This document shows positions 5,474 to 11,877 of a stretch of DNA of 11,877 nt, in pieces. Source of the DNA: Actinomycetes bacterium (GTDB lineage Bacteria > Actinomycetota > Actinomycetes > Mycobacteriales > Micromonosporaceae); assembly GCA_023437285.1 (NCBI GenBank), contig JAEZGP010000478.1, forward strand, positions 1 to 11,877, in the 5' to 3' direction. The notes beneath the pieces were generated by a model that saw nothing but the letters and a program-made list of their open reading frames with translations, was not told where the DNA came from and searched no databases. Positions within the stretch are counted from its first letter, which is position 1, and every line of letters begins with the position of its first letter. A program made the position numbers and the translations under genes.

Positions 5474-7114
5474 ATGCAGGTCCGCAGGCGTGCCACCTGG
5501 GTCGTGCCCGCAAGTCTGATCATCGCGACGAGCGCGCTGGCCGGGTGTGGCGGGAATGACAACGGGGGCGGCACCGCAGACACCAACGCCGTGGTCTCGG
5601 TCGGCATCGCCGAACCGCAGTACCTGACCCCGGCCAACACCAACGAGACGAGCGGCTCGCAGGTCCTCGCGGCACTCTTCGCGCCCCTCGTGGACTACGA
5701 CGCCGAGCACAAGCCGTACGAGGTGACCGCCGAATCGATCACGGCGTCCAACACGAACAAGACCTGGACAATCAAGCTGAAGGACGGCTACACGTTCCAC
5801 AACGGCGAGAAAGTCACCTCCGACAGCTACATCGACGCCTGGAACTACGCCGCGTACGGCCCCAACGGCCAGAACAACAACTACTTCTTCAGCCTGATCG
5901 ACGGCTACAAGGCCCTCAACCCGACCGACCCGGACGGCGAAGGCGCGCAGAAGGCGCCGACGCCGACGACCAAGACCCTGTCGGGGCTGAAGAAGGTCGA
6001 CGACCTCACCTTCACCGCCGACCTGTCCACCCCGTCCAGCGAGTTCCGGACGATGCTGGGCTACACGGCGTTCTACCCGCTGCCGAAGGCGGCGTTCGAG
6101 AGCGAGGGCGTCATCAAGCAGGACTACCAGGAGGCCCCGATCGGCAACGGGCCCTTCAAGATGAAGGGCACCTGGCAGCACGACCAGCAGATCGAGGTCG
6201 AGCGCTACGACGCCTACCCCGGGGAGAAGCCCAAGATCGGTGGCGCGACCTTCAAGGTGTACCTGCAACCCACGGCGGAGTACGCCGACCTGCTGGCCGG
6301 CAACCTCGACGTGATGAAGCAGATCCCGACGGAGTACCTGACGACCGCCCCGACCGACCTGGGCGACCGGTTCCTGAAGAGCCCGGCCTCGACGATCCAG
6401 CTGCTCGCGTTCCCGACGTTCGACCCGAAGTTCTCGAAGGTCGAGGTACGCCAGGCGATCTCGATGGCGATCGACCGTGACCAGATCGTGGAAGCGATCT
6501 TCAAGGGCTCCCAGACGGCGGCCCGCTCGTTCGTGTCGCCCGTGGTGGCCGGCTACCGCCCGGACACCTGCGGGGACGCGTGCAAGTACAGCCCGACGGA
6601 CGCCAAGGATCTCTACACCTCGGCCAACGGGCCGTCGAGCCTGACGATCACGTACAACGCGGACGGCGGCCACAAGGACTGGGTGGACGCGACGTGCAAC
6701 CAGCTCAAGAACAACCTGGGCGTGTCGTGCACCGGGCAGCCGGAGGCCAAGTTCGCCGACCTGTTGACGAAGCTGGACAAGAAGCAGAACGTCGGCATGT
6801 TCCGGATGGGCTGGGTCATGGACTACCCGTCCATGGAGAACTACCTGGGCCCGCTGTACACCACGAACGGTTCGTCCAACTACTACGGCTACAGCAACAA
6901 GGAGTTCGACGCCCTGGTGGCCAAGGGCCAGGCGGCGGCGAGCACCGACGCGGCGATCGCCGACTACCAGGCGGCCGAGGACATCCTGGCCAAGGACCTG
7001 CCCGTGCTGCCGCTGCGGTTCGGGGAGAACGTGTTCGGTCACTCCGAGCGCACGCGCAACGTGGAGATGGACGTCTTCAACCGGGTCAACCTCAACACCA
7101 TCGAGGTCACCTGA
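5474..7114 (+). CDS. Peptide-type ABC transporter substrate-binding lipoprotein (SBP_bac_5 family)
   Basis: Extracellular lipid-anchored receptor that captures a solute, probably an oligopeptide or dipeptide, and delivers it to the permeases encoded downstream. The 546-residue product is typical for the OppA/DppA cluster. The ATG at 5474 has AGGAGG four bases upstream; an in-frame start at 5450 is less likely. Residues 1-24 form a lipoprotein signal with lipobox ALAGC and acylated C25, then a Gly/Asn linker to about 35. The family fold is clear from YTFHNGEKVTSDSYIDAWNY (about 106-125), FSKVEVRQAISMAIDRDQIV (about 320-339) and GWVMDYPSMENYLGPLY (about 446-462). C366, C370, C408 and C419 in the mature protein could form two disulfides. 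The permease genes follow after a 102-base gap with a stem-loop, which may let the receptor be made in excess. The substrate is not readable from sequence. Confidence 0.93.
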   Translation: MQVRRRATWVVPASLIIATSALAGCGGNDNGGGTADTNAVVSVGIAEPQYLTPANTNETSGSQVLAALFAPLVDYDAEHKPYEVTAESITASNTNKTWTIKLKDGYTFHNGEKVTSDSYIDAWNYAAYGPNGQNNNYFFSLIDGYKALNPTDPDGEGAQKAPTPTTKTLSGLKKVDDLTFTADLSTPSSEFRTMLGYTAFYPLPKAAFESEGVIKQDYQEAPIGNGPFKMKGTWQHDQQIEVERYDAYPGEKPKIGGATFKVYLQPTAEYADLLAGNLDVMKQIPTEYLTTAPTDLGDRFLKSPASTIQLLAFPTFDPKFSKVEVRQAISMAIDRDQIVEAIFKGSQTAARSFVSPVVAGYRPDTCGDACKYSPTDAKDLYTSANGPSSLTITYNADGGHKDWVDATCNQLKNNLGVSCTGQPEAKFADLLTKLDKKQNVGMFRMGWVMDYPSMENYLGPLYTTNGSSNYYGYSNKEFDALVAKGQAAASTDAAIADYQAAEDILAKDLPVLPLRFGENVFGHSERTRNVEMDVFNRVNLNTIEVT

Positions 7115-7120
7115 TCTCGT

Positions 7121-7138
7121 CGGTCGCGAGGCCGACCG
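7121..7138 (+). repeat. Stem-loop after the binding-protein gene
   Basis: CGGTCG (7121-7126) and CGACCG (7133-7138) form a 6 bp stem with a 6-base loop, starting 6 bases after the stop codon. Such structures often protect the 3' end of the receptor message or end part of the transcripts in ABC operons. The stem is short and no U-run follows. Confidence 0.4.
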
Positions 7139-7139
7139 C

Positions 7140-7159
7140 GGGGGGCCCCCCCCCCCCCC
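7140..7159. repeat. G6-C14 homopolymer tract
   Basis: Six G (7140-7145) are followed directly by fourteen C (7146-7159), between the binding-protein gene and the first permease gene. Such a run is prone to slippage in replication and to sequencing error, so its exact length should be treated with care. It is outside any coding sequence I accept. Confidence 0.9.
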
Positions 7160-7216
7160 GCCGCCATTTCTGGCGATAAGACGCATTTAGGGGTGTTCTG
7201 CGGCGAGACTAGGGGC

Positions 7217-8152
7217 ATGTTCCGCTACATCGTGCGGCGGTTGCTCCAGATGGTCGTTGCCTTCTTCGGCACGACCTTGATCGTCTTCGCGCTCATGTTC
7301 GCGGGGCGGGGCGACGCGCTTACCGTGGCACGGTCCCTCGCCGGCGAACGGCCGGTCAGCGAGGCGCAGCTGAACAAACTGATCGAGGAGTTCCACCTCA
7401 ACGACAGCTTCTTCGCGCAGTACTTCTACTACATCACCGGGCTGCTGCGCGGCGACTTCGGCACCTCGCTGACCGGGCAACCCATCAGCGACATCCTCGC
7501 CCGGGCATGGCCGGTCACCGCCAAGCTCGCCGTCGTGGCGATCCTGTTCGCCATCCTCTTCGGTGTCACGTCCGGCATCATCGCCGGCATCCGGCGCGGC
7601 GGCATCTTCGACAACGCCACCCTCGTGCTGACCCTCGTCGTGATCGGCATCCCGTCGATCGTGCTCGCCCCGGTGTCCCAGTACCTGTTCGCGGTGAAGT
7701 GGCCGATCTTCCCCGCCACGGCGGGCGCCCAACCGAACCTGTACCAGCTGCTCCTGCCGGGCATGGTGCTCGGCTCGCTGTCCCTGGCCACGGCGCTGCG
7801 GCTCACCCGTACCTCGGTCGGGGAGAACCTGCGCTCCGACTACGTACGCACCGCGCGGTCCAAGGGCATGCCGCCGCGGCGGGTCATCGGGGTGCACGTG
7901 CTGCGCAACTCGCTCATCCCGATCGTGACGTTCCTCGGCGTGGAACTCGGCAACCTCATGGGCGGCGCGATCGTCACCGAGGGCGTGTTCAACGTGCCGG
8001 GCGTCGGCCAGTACCTGTTCCGGTCCATCCGTACCGGCGACGGACCGCTCGTGATCGGCTTCGTGAGCATCCTCGTCATCGTCTACCTCGTCATCAACCT
8101 CACCGTCGACGTCCTCTACGCGGTCCTCGACCCGCGGATCCGGTACGAGTAA
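7217..8152 (+). CDS. ABC transporter permease, DppB/OppB family
   Basis: First membrane subunit of the importer, 311 residues, cytoplasmic membrane. The start MFRYIVRRLLQMVVAFFG is the standard opening of this family, with a first membrane helix at about 9-29. Others are at about 103-125, 134-155, 178-196, 235-255 and 279-301, giving the usual six. The EAA loop that docks on the ATPases is at about 208-234 (DYVRTARSKGMPPRRVIGVH then LRNS), and the end DVLYAVLDPRIRYE is characteristic. Start choice is uncertain: the ATG at 7217 has AGGGG only one base away, while an in-frame GTG at 7193 would add eight residues (MFCGETRG) and also lacks a good ribosome site. I prefer 7217 on homology. The second permease starts 9 bases after the stop, so the two are surely co-transcribed. 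Confidence 0.93.
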   Translation: MFRYIVRRLLQMVVAFFGTTLIVFALMFAGRGDALTVARSLAGERPVSEAQLNKLIEEFHLNDSFFAQYFYYITGLLRGDFGTSLTGQPISDILARAWPVTAKLAVVAILFAILFGVTSGIIAGIRRGGIFDNATLVLTLVVIGIPSIVLAPVSQYLFAVKWPIFPATAGAQPNLYQLLLPGMVLGSLSLATALRLTRTSVGENLRSDYVRTARSKGMPPRRVIGVHVLRNSLIPIVTFLGVELGNLMGGAIVTEGVFNVPGVGQYLFRSIRTGDGPLVIGFVSILVIVYLVINLTVDVLYAVLDPRIRYE

Positions 8153-8161
8153 GGGGGCGGC

Positions 8162-9148
8162 GTGAGCGACTTCGAAACCGTGGCAGCGTCCGAGTTGCAC
8201 ACCGCTACCCCCGGCCCGGCCGGCAACCCGAACGCCCCCGGGCAGCCGTCCGACATCGGGGTGCCGCCCAAGCCGTCCCAGGCGCCCGGCAAGCCGCGCA
8301 GCCTGGCCGGCGACGCGTGGCGTGACCTGCGCCGCAACCCGCTGTTCTGGATCGCCGCCGTGGTGGCCCTGATCGCCATCCTCATGGCCGTCGTACCCCG
8401 GCTGTTCACGTCGGCCGACCCCACCGCGTGCGACCTGAACCTGCAACACAAGGGCCCCCAGGGCGCGGCGATCTTCGGCTACGACTTCCAGGGCTGCGAC
8501 GTGTACGCCCGCGCGGTCTACGGGGCCCGCGCCTCGCTCATCGTCGGCGGGCTCGCCGCACTGACGGCCGGCATCATCGCGGTCATCGTCGGCATGATCG
8601 CCGGCTTCTTCGGCGGCTGGACCGACGCGGTCCTGTCCCGCGTCGTCGACATCGTGCTCGGCATCCCCCTGCTGCTGGCCGCGATCGTCGTCATGGGCCG
8701 GGTGCCCAGCGGCCACGAGAAGACCCGCATCGCGGCCGTCGTACTCGTCCTGGGCCTGCTCGGCTGGACCACCGCCGCGCGGGTCATCCGGTCCTCGGTG
8801 ATCACCGCGAAGCAGCAGGACTACGTGGAGGCCGCGCGCATGCTCGGCGCCGGCAATGGACGCATCATGTGGCGACACATCCTGCCGAACTCGATCGCCC
8901 CCGTGATCGTCATCATCACGATCGCGCTGGGCTCGTTCATCGCCACCGAGGCCACGTTGTCGTTCCTGGGCATCGGCCTGCAACCGCCCACGATCTCCTG
9001 GGGCATCTCGATCGACACCGGTCGCCAGCACATGCGCGAGGCGGTGACCCCGCTGGCCGTGCCCTCGGTGTTCCTCGCGCTGACCGTACTGGCGTTCATC
9101 ATGCTGGGCGACGCGATCCGCGACGCCTTCGACCCGAAGCTGCGCTAG
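8162..9148 (+). CDS. ABC transporter permease, DppC/OppC family
   Basis: Second membrane subunit, 328 residues. The GTG start at 8162 has a purine-rich AAGGGGG (8151-8157) four bases upstream. Residues 1-50 are a Pro/Gly-rich cytoplasmic extension, longer than in the E. coli proteins. Then DAWRDLRRNPLFWIAAVVAL begins the OppC N-terminal helix (about 61-79). The first outside segment is FTSADPTACDLNLQHKGPQG and onward, with C90 and C112, which could pair. Helices follow at about 122-150, 160-178, 188-206, 245-264 and 298-318. The EAA loop is at about 220-244 (DYVEAARMLGAGNGRIMWRH, then ILPN). The end DAIRDAFDPKLR is family-typical. It forms the translocation channel with the preceding permease, and the first ATPase starts 11 bases downstream. 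Secure identification; substrate unknown. Confidence 0.94.
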   Translation: MSDFETVAASELHTATPGPAGNPNAPGQPSDIGVPPKPSQAPGKPRSLAGDAWRDLRRNPLFWIAAVVALIAILMAVVPRLFTSADPTACDLNLQHKGPQGAAIFGYDFQGCDVYARAVYGARASLIVGGLAALTAGIIAVIVGMIAGFFGGWTDAVLSRVVDIVLGIPLLLAAIVVMGRVPSGHEKTRIAAVVLVLGLLGWTTAARVIRSSVITAKQQDYVEAARMLGAGNGRIMWRHILPNSIAPVIVIITIALGSFIATEATLSFLGIGLQPPTISWGISIDTGRQHMREAVTPLAVPSVFLALTVLAFIMLGDAIRDAFDPKLR

Positions 9149-9159
9149 CGGAGGCCGGG

Positions 9160-10209
9160 ATGACGCACCTGACAGTCGAGGCGTCCGGCGGCATCGGTCC
9201 CGTCCCGGGCGGGCCGGCCCCACAGCACCTGCTGGACGTACGGGACCTGTTCATCGAGTTCCACACCCGGGATGGGGTGGCCAAGGTGATCAACGGCGTG
9301 TCGTACCACCTGGACCCCGGCGAGACGCTGGCCGTCCTGGGCGAGTCGGGCTCCGGCAAGTCGGTCACGGCGCAGGCCATCATGGGCATCCTCGACACGC
9401 CACCCGGCCAGATCACCGGCGGACAGATCGTGTTCGACGGCCGGGACCTGCTGATCATGCAGGAGAAGGAACGCCGGCAGGTGCGCGGCAAGGAGATCGC
9501 CATGATCTTCCAGGACGCGCTGTCGGCCCTGAACCCGGTGTTCACCGTCGGCTTCCAGATCACCGAGACGCTGCGCCACCGGGCCGGCATGAGCCGCGCC
9601 GACGCCGACACCCGCGCGGTCGAGCTGATGGATCTCGTGCGCATCCCGGCGGCCCGCGACCGCCTGCGCGACTACCCGCACCAGTTCTCCGGCGGCATGC
9701 GGCAGCGCGTCATGATCGCCATGGCCCTCGCCCTGAACCCGCGGGTGCTCATCGCCGACGAGCCCACGACGGCCCTGGACGTCACCGTGCAGGCTCAGGT
9801 CATGGACCTGCTCGGCGACCTGCGCCGGGAGCTGGACATGGCGATGATCCTGATCACCCACGACCTCGGCGTGGTCGCCGACGTGGCCGACCGCATCGCC
9901 GTCATGTACGCCGGCCGCGTCGTCGAGCACGCCGACGTGCACGACCTGTACGCGCGCCCCGCACACCCGTACACGAAGGGCCTGCTCGAGTCGATCCCGC
10001 GGCTGGACGCCCGGGGCACCGAACTCACCACCATCAAGGGCCTGCCGCCGAACCTGCTGCACCCGCCGAGCGGCTGCACGTTCCACCCACGCTGCCCGTA
10101 CTGCCAGGAGGTCTGCGTGGTGCGCGTGCCGCCGCTGCTGGCACTCGGCAACGACCGGACGAGCGCCTGCCACTTCGCCCAGGAGGTGCTCGATGGCACG
10201 ATCGAATGA
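9160..10209 (+). CDS. ABC transporter ATP-binding protein, DppD/OppD family
   Basis: First of two ATPases powering the importer, 349 residues, cytoplasmic face of the membrane. The ATG at 9160 has GGAGG (9150-9154) five bases upstream; the reading frame runs open far upstream, but that part is shadow of the permease. Walker A is GESGSGKS (61-68), Q-loop Q118, signature FSGGM (176-180), Walker B ending D200-E201, and switch histidine H234. A non-conserved lead of about 23 residues precedes the domain. After [15 protein letters not shown] (about 269-283) comes the oligopeptide-transporter C-terminal region, with C306, C312, C315, C319 and C337. This pattern resembles the cysteines that hold an iron-sulfur cluster in some OppD-type proteins; the role here is inference. 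The next gene starts inside this one, with a 17-base overlap, implying translational coupling. Confidence 0.95.
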   Translation: MTHLTVEASGGIGPVPGGPAPQHLLDVRDLFIEFHTRDGVAKVINGVSYHLDPGETLAVLGESGSGKSVTAQAIMGILDTPPGQITGGQIVFDGRDLLIMQEKERRQVRGKEIAMIFQDALSALNPVFTVGFQITETLRHRAGMSRADADTRAVELMDLVRIPAARDRLRDYPHQFSGGMRQRVMIAMALALNPRVLIADEPTTALDVTVQAQVMDLLGDLRRELDMAMILITHDLGVVADVADRIAVMYAGRVVEHADVHDLYARPAHPYTKGLLESIPRLDARGTELTTIKGLPPNLLHPPSGCTFHPRCPYCQEVCVVRVPPLLALGNDRTSACHFAQEVLDGTIE

Positions 10210-11212
10210 GCCCATCCTCACCGTGGAGGGCCTGGTCAAGCACTTCCCGATCACCCAGGGCATCCTCTTCAAGAAGAAGATCGGCGCGGTGAAGGCCGTC
10301 GACGGGGTCAGCCTCACGCTGCACCGGGGCGAGACGCTCGGCATCGTCGGCGAGTCCGGCTGCGGCAAGTCCACCTTGGCGAAACTGCTGATGCGCCTGG
10401 AGTCGCCGACCGCCGGGCGGGCCCGCTTCGGCGACCGGGACATCTTCACCATGTCGGGGGCGGAGCTGCGGCGGCTGCGCCGCAACGTGCAGATGGTCAT
10501 GCAGGACCCGTACACGTCGCTCAACCCGCGCATGACGGTCGGTGACATCATCGGCGAGCCGTTCGAGATCCACCCGGAGGTCGCGCCGCGCCGCTCGCGG
10601 GCCGACCGCGTCCGCGAACTGCTCGACTACGTGGGACTCAACCCCGAACACATCAACCGGTACCCGCACCAGTTCTCCGGCGGGCAGCGTCAGCGCATCG
10701 GCATCGCCCGCGCGCTGGCCCTGCGACCGGAGATCATCATCTGCGACGAGCCGGTCTCGGCGCTCGACGTGTCGATCCAGGCCCAGGTCATCAACCTGTT
10801 GGAGCGGCTACAGGACACGCTGGGGCTGTCGTACATCTTCATCGCCCACGACCTGTCGGTGGTCCGACACATCTCCGACCGGGTCGCCGTCATGTACCTG
10901 GGCAAGGTCGTGGAGATCGGTACGGAGGAAGAGATCTACACGCGCGCCACCCACCCGTACACGCAGGCTCTCCTGTCGGCGGTGCCGGTGCCCGACCCGA
11001 CGGCCCGCGAGCACCGCGCGGTCATCCGCCTCTCCGGTGACGTGCCGTCGCCGGCCAATCCGCCGTCGGGCTGTCACTTCCGTACGCGCTGCTTCAAGGC
11101 CCAGGAGATCTGCGCGGTGGAGGAGCCGCCGCTGGCCGTCCGCGAGGCGGACCCGCATCCGAGCGCGTGTCACTTCGCTGACCTGCTCCCCGAACCGCCC
11201 ATGCCCACATAG
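10193..11212 (+). CDS. ABC transporter ATP-binding protein, DppF/OppF family
   Basis: Second ATPase, 339 residues, pairing with the preceding one as a heterodimer. The ATG at 10193 lies inside the end of the previous gene, with AGGAGG (10181-10186) six bases upstream. Walker A is GESGCGKS (53-60), Q-loop Q104 in [16 protein letters not shown], signature FSGGQ (161-165), Walker B ending D185-E186, and H219 in the switch. [17 protein letters not shown] (about 253-269) begins the C-terminal oligopeptide-type region, which again carries four cysteines (C294, C300, C307, C326) in the spacing C-x5-C-x6-C-x18-C. The [17 protein letters not shown] segment near residue 24 is typical of the F-type subunit. 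All ATPase residues are intact, so both sites of the heterodimer look competent. A hairpin lies just after the stop, which should end the operon. Confidence 0.95.
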   Translation: MARSNEPILTVEGLVKHFPITQGILFKKKIGAVKAVDGVSLTLHRGETLGIVGESGCGKSTLAKLLMRLESPTAGRARFGDRDIFTMSGAELRRLRRNVQMVMQDPYTSLNPRMTVGDIIGEPFEIHPEVAPRRSRADRVRELLDYVGLNPEHINRYPHQFSGGQRQRIGIARALALRPEIIICDEPVSALDVSIQAQVINLLERLQDTLGLSYIFIAHDLSVVRHISDRVAVMYLGKVVEIGTEEEIYTRATHPYTQALLSAVPVPDPTAREHRAVIRLSGDVPSPANPPSGCHFRTRCFKAQEICAVEEPPLAVREADPHPSACHFADLLPEPPMPT

Positions 11213-11223
11213 GACGGTCATGT

Positions 11224-11257
11224 TCGCCCGGAGGGCGACGCGCGGGGCCGAAAGGCC
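11224..11257 (+). terminator. Two small hairpins ending the importer operon
   Basis: TCGCCC (11224-11229) and GGGCGA (11233-11238) form a 6 bp stem with a 3-base loop, 11 bases after the stop. GGCC-GAAA-GGCC (11246-11257) is a second hairpin with a GNRA tetraloop. Neither is followed by a U-run. Together they are a plausible but not strong terminator. Confidence 0.5.
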
Positions 11258-11258
11258 A

Positions 11259-11264
11259 TATACT
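11259..11264 (+). promoter_or_regulatory. -10-like element TATACT ahead of the last gene
   Basis: TATACT matches the TATAAT consensus at five of six positions and sits in a GC-rich stretch, 39 bases upstream of the GTG start. No recognisable -35 is found 17 bases upstream. It suggests that the secreted-protein gene has its own promoter independent of the importer. Confidence 0.45.
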
Positions 11265-11303
11265 CCGTGGCCGGGCGGGGGCCGGTCAGATGGAGGCGGC
11301 GAC

Positions 11304-11877
11304 GTGAGTTCACCGGGCACTCGGAGGCGTCGGATAGGACGCAACCGTTGGGGTCGACGCAGCTTGCTCCGCTTGGGCGCCGCGTTGGCGACCGGCACGC
11401 TGGCGGTGGGTACGCTCGCCGTCCTCACCACCGCGCCGACGGCGCTCGCCGCGGACAACGACGAGCGCACGTGGGCGGCGCGCGCGGCCTCGTCCCGCCA
11501 CGACGTTAGCCGCAAGAACGCCAGCTACCAGGGTCCCCGCGTCGCGGCGTACTGGGCCGACACGCGCACGCCGCGAGCCACGCTCGTGCGGGGCACCACC
11601 ACCCGGGTCAACTTCGGCGCGTCGGTCGCCGCCGGGGTCGAGCGGGTCACGGTCGTGCTGGAGACGGCCGGCCTGGACCCCCGCAAGGTCAGCATCTCGG
11701 CCGTCGACCAGCGCTGCGAGCGGCGCGGGTCGAAGACGACCTGCACCTTCCGCCCCGACCGCGCCGGCATCGGGACGGCGCAGGTCACGCGGCGCGCCGC
11801 CGCCACGGCGCCGGGCGGCCGCGCCGGGTGGGTCATTCTCACCGCCGGCGCCGACGGCCGCACCAGCTGGTTTCCGA
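11304..11877 (+). CDS. Secreted protein of unknown function, Tat-like signal (partial at right edge)
   Basis: This reading frame stays open to the end of the window (191 codons seen) and I do not recognise the family. The GTG at 11304 has GGAGG (11292-11296) seven bases upstream. The N-terminus is very basic (RRRRIGRNRWGRRSLLRLG), then hydrophobic to about residue 43, ending APTALAA, a likely cleavage site near 49-50. R18-R19-S20-L21-L22 fits the twin-arginine pattern, so Tat export is possible. The mature part contains YWADTRTPRATLVRGTTTRV, then alternating short strands (VERVTVVLETAGLDP) and a CERRGSKTTC segment whose two cysteines, about 9 apart, could form a disulfide. This suggests a beta-rich extracellular domain, perhaps immunoglobulin-like, but that is only an impression. 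It lies 91 bases after the importer operon and probably has its own promoter. Confidence 0.75.
   Translation, partial: MSSPGTRRRRIGRNRWGRRSLLRLGAALATGTLAVGTLAVLTTAPTALAADNDERTWAARAASSRHDVSRKNASYQGPRVAAYWADTRTPRATLVRGTTTRVNFGASVAAGVERVTVVLETAGLDPRKVSISAVDQRCERRGSKTTCTFRPDRAGIGTAQVTRRAAATAPGGRAGWVILTAGADGRTSWFP

Noticed and set aside
5339..7186. 615-codon open frame on the minus strand opposite the binding-protein gene
   Set aside because: Low-complexity Val/Arg/Gly composition and no family features; the plus strand encodes a clear lipoprotein receptor.
8428..9159. Upstream extension of the first ATPase frame
   Set aside because: The added 244 residues are Arg/His-rich shadow of the permease; the ATG at 9160 has a proper GGAGG.
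7187..9223. Long open frame on the minus strand opposite both permease genes
   Set aside because: It is rich in Arg, Gly, Asp and His with no domain or ribosome site, and exactly mirrors well-identified permeases; a high-GC antisense shadow.
9145..10551. 468-codon minus-strand frame opposite the first ATPase
   Set aside because: No motif and no start signal; shadow of a gene with all ABC ATPase motifs.
1..11877. Hunt for transposon ends, attachment sites, tRNA genes, CRISPR arrays and known riboswitches
   Set aside because: None seen by eye; the nuclease-like gene has no obvious flanking terminal repeats or target duplication.

Overview
The window looks like chromosome of a high-GC actinobacterium. 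Codon third positions are overwhelmingly G or C, GTG starts are used beside ATG, and the gene content (dimeric NADP isocitrate dehydrogenase, folD next to mdh, a DppBCDF-type importer with actinobacterial features) suggests Micromonosporaceae or a relative. The family-level placement is an inference from the style of the proteins, not a search result.

Layout. (1) Positions 1-102, minus strand: only the signal-peptide end of an exported protein. (2) 203-1420, minus: NADP-dependent isocitrate dehydrogenase (icd), followed by a GC-rich hairpin terminator and preceded by a perfect 7+7 bp palindrome. (3) 1557-2306, plus: a lipoprotein zinc metallopeptidase of the YpfJ type, divergent from icd. (4) 2315-3217, minus: a PD-(D/E)XK/Rpn-like putative nuclease with a GEAR tetrapeptide repeat, convergent with the metallopeptidase only 8 bases away. 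(5) 3334-4284, minus: malate dehydrogenase (mdh), with a strong terminator. (6) 4359-5225, minus: folD. (7) 5226-5473: a 248-base divergent control region rich in short repeats. (8) 5474-11212, plus: a complete peptide-type ABC importer consisting of a lipoprotein binding protein, two permeases and two ATPases. (9) 11304 to the right edge, plus: the start of a secreted protein with a Tat-like signal, behind its own -10-like element.

How the genes fit together. icd and mdh are two TCA-cycle dehydrogenases, and FolD supplies one-carbon folate units and NADPH; this is a housekeeping block. The metallopeptidase and nuclease-like genes sit between mdh and icd and look like an accessory insertion. 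The importer genes are tightly spaced (9 and 11 base gaps, then a 17-base overlap). The binding-protein gene is separated from them by 102 bases holding a stem-loop and an unusual run of 6 G and 14 C.

I see no CRISPR array, tRNA, rRNA, insertion sequence or phage gene. No clearly new multi-gene system is evident. The most interesting items are the nuclease-like gene, the regulatory repeats around icd, mdh, folD and the importer, the poly-C tract, and the cysteine clusters in both ATPases.
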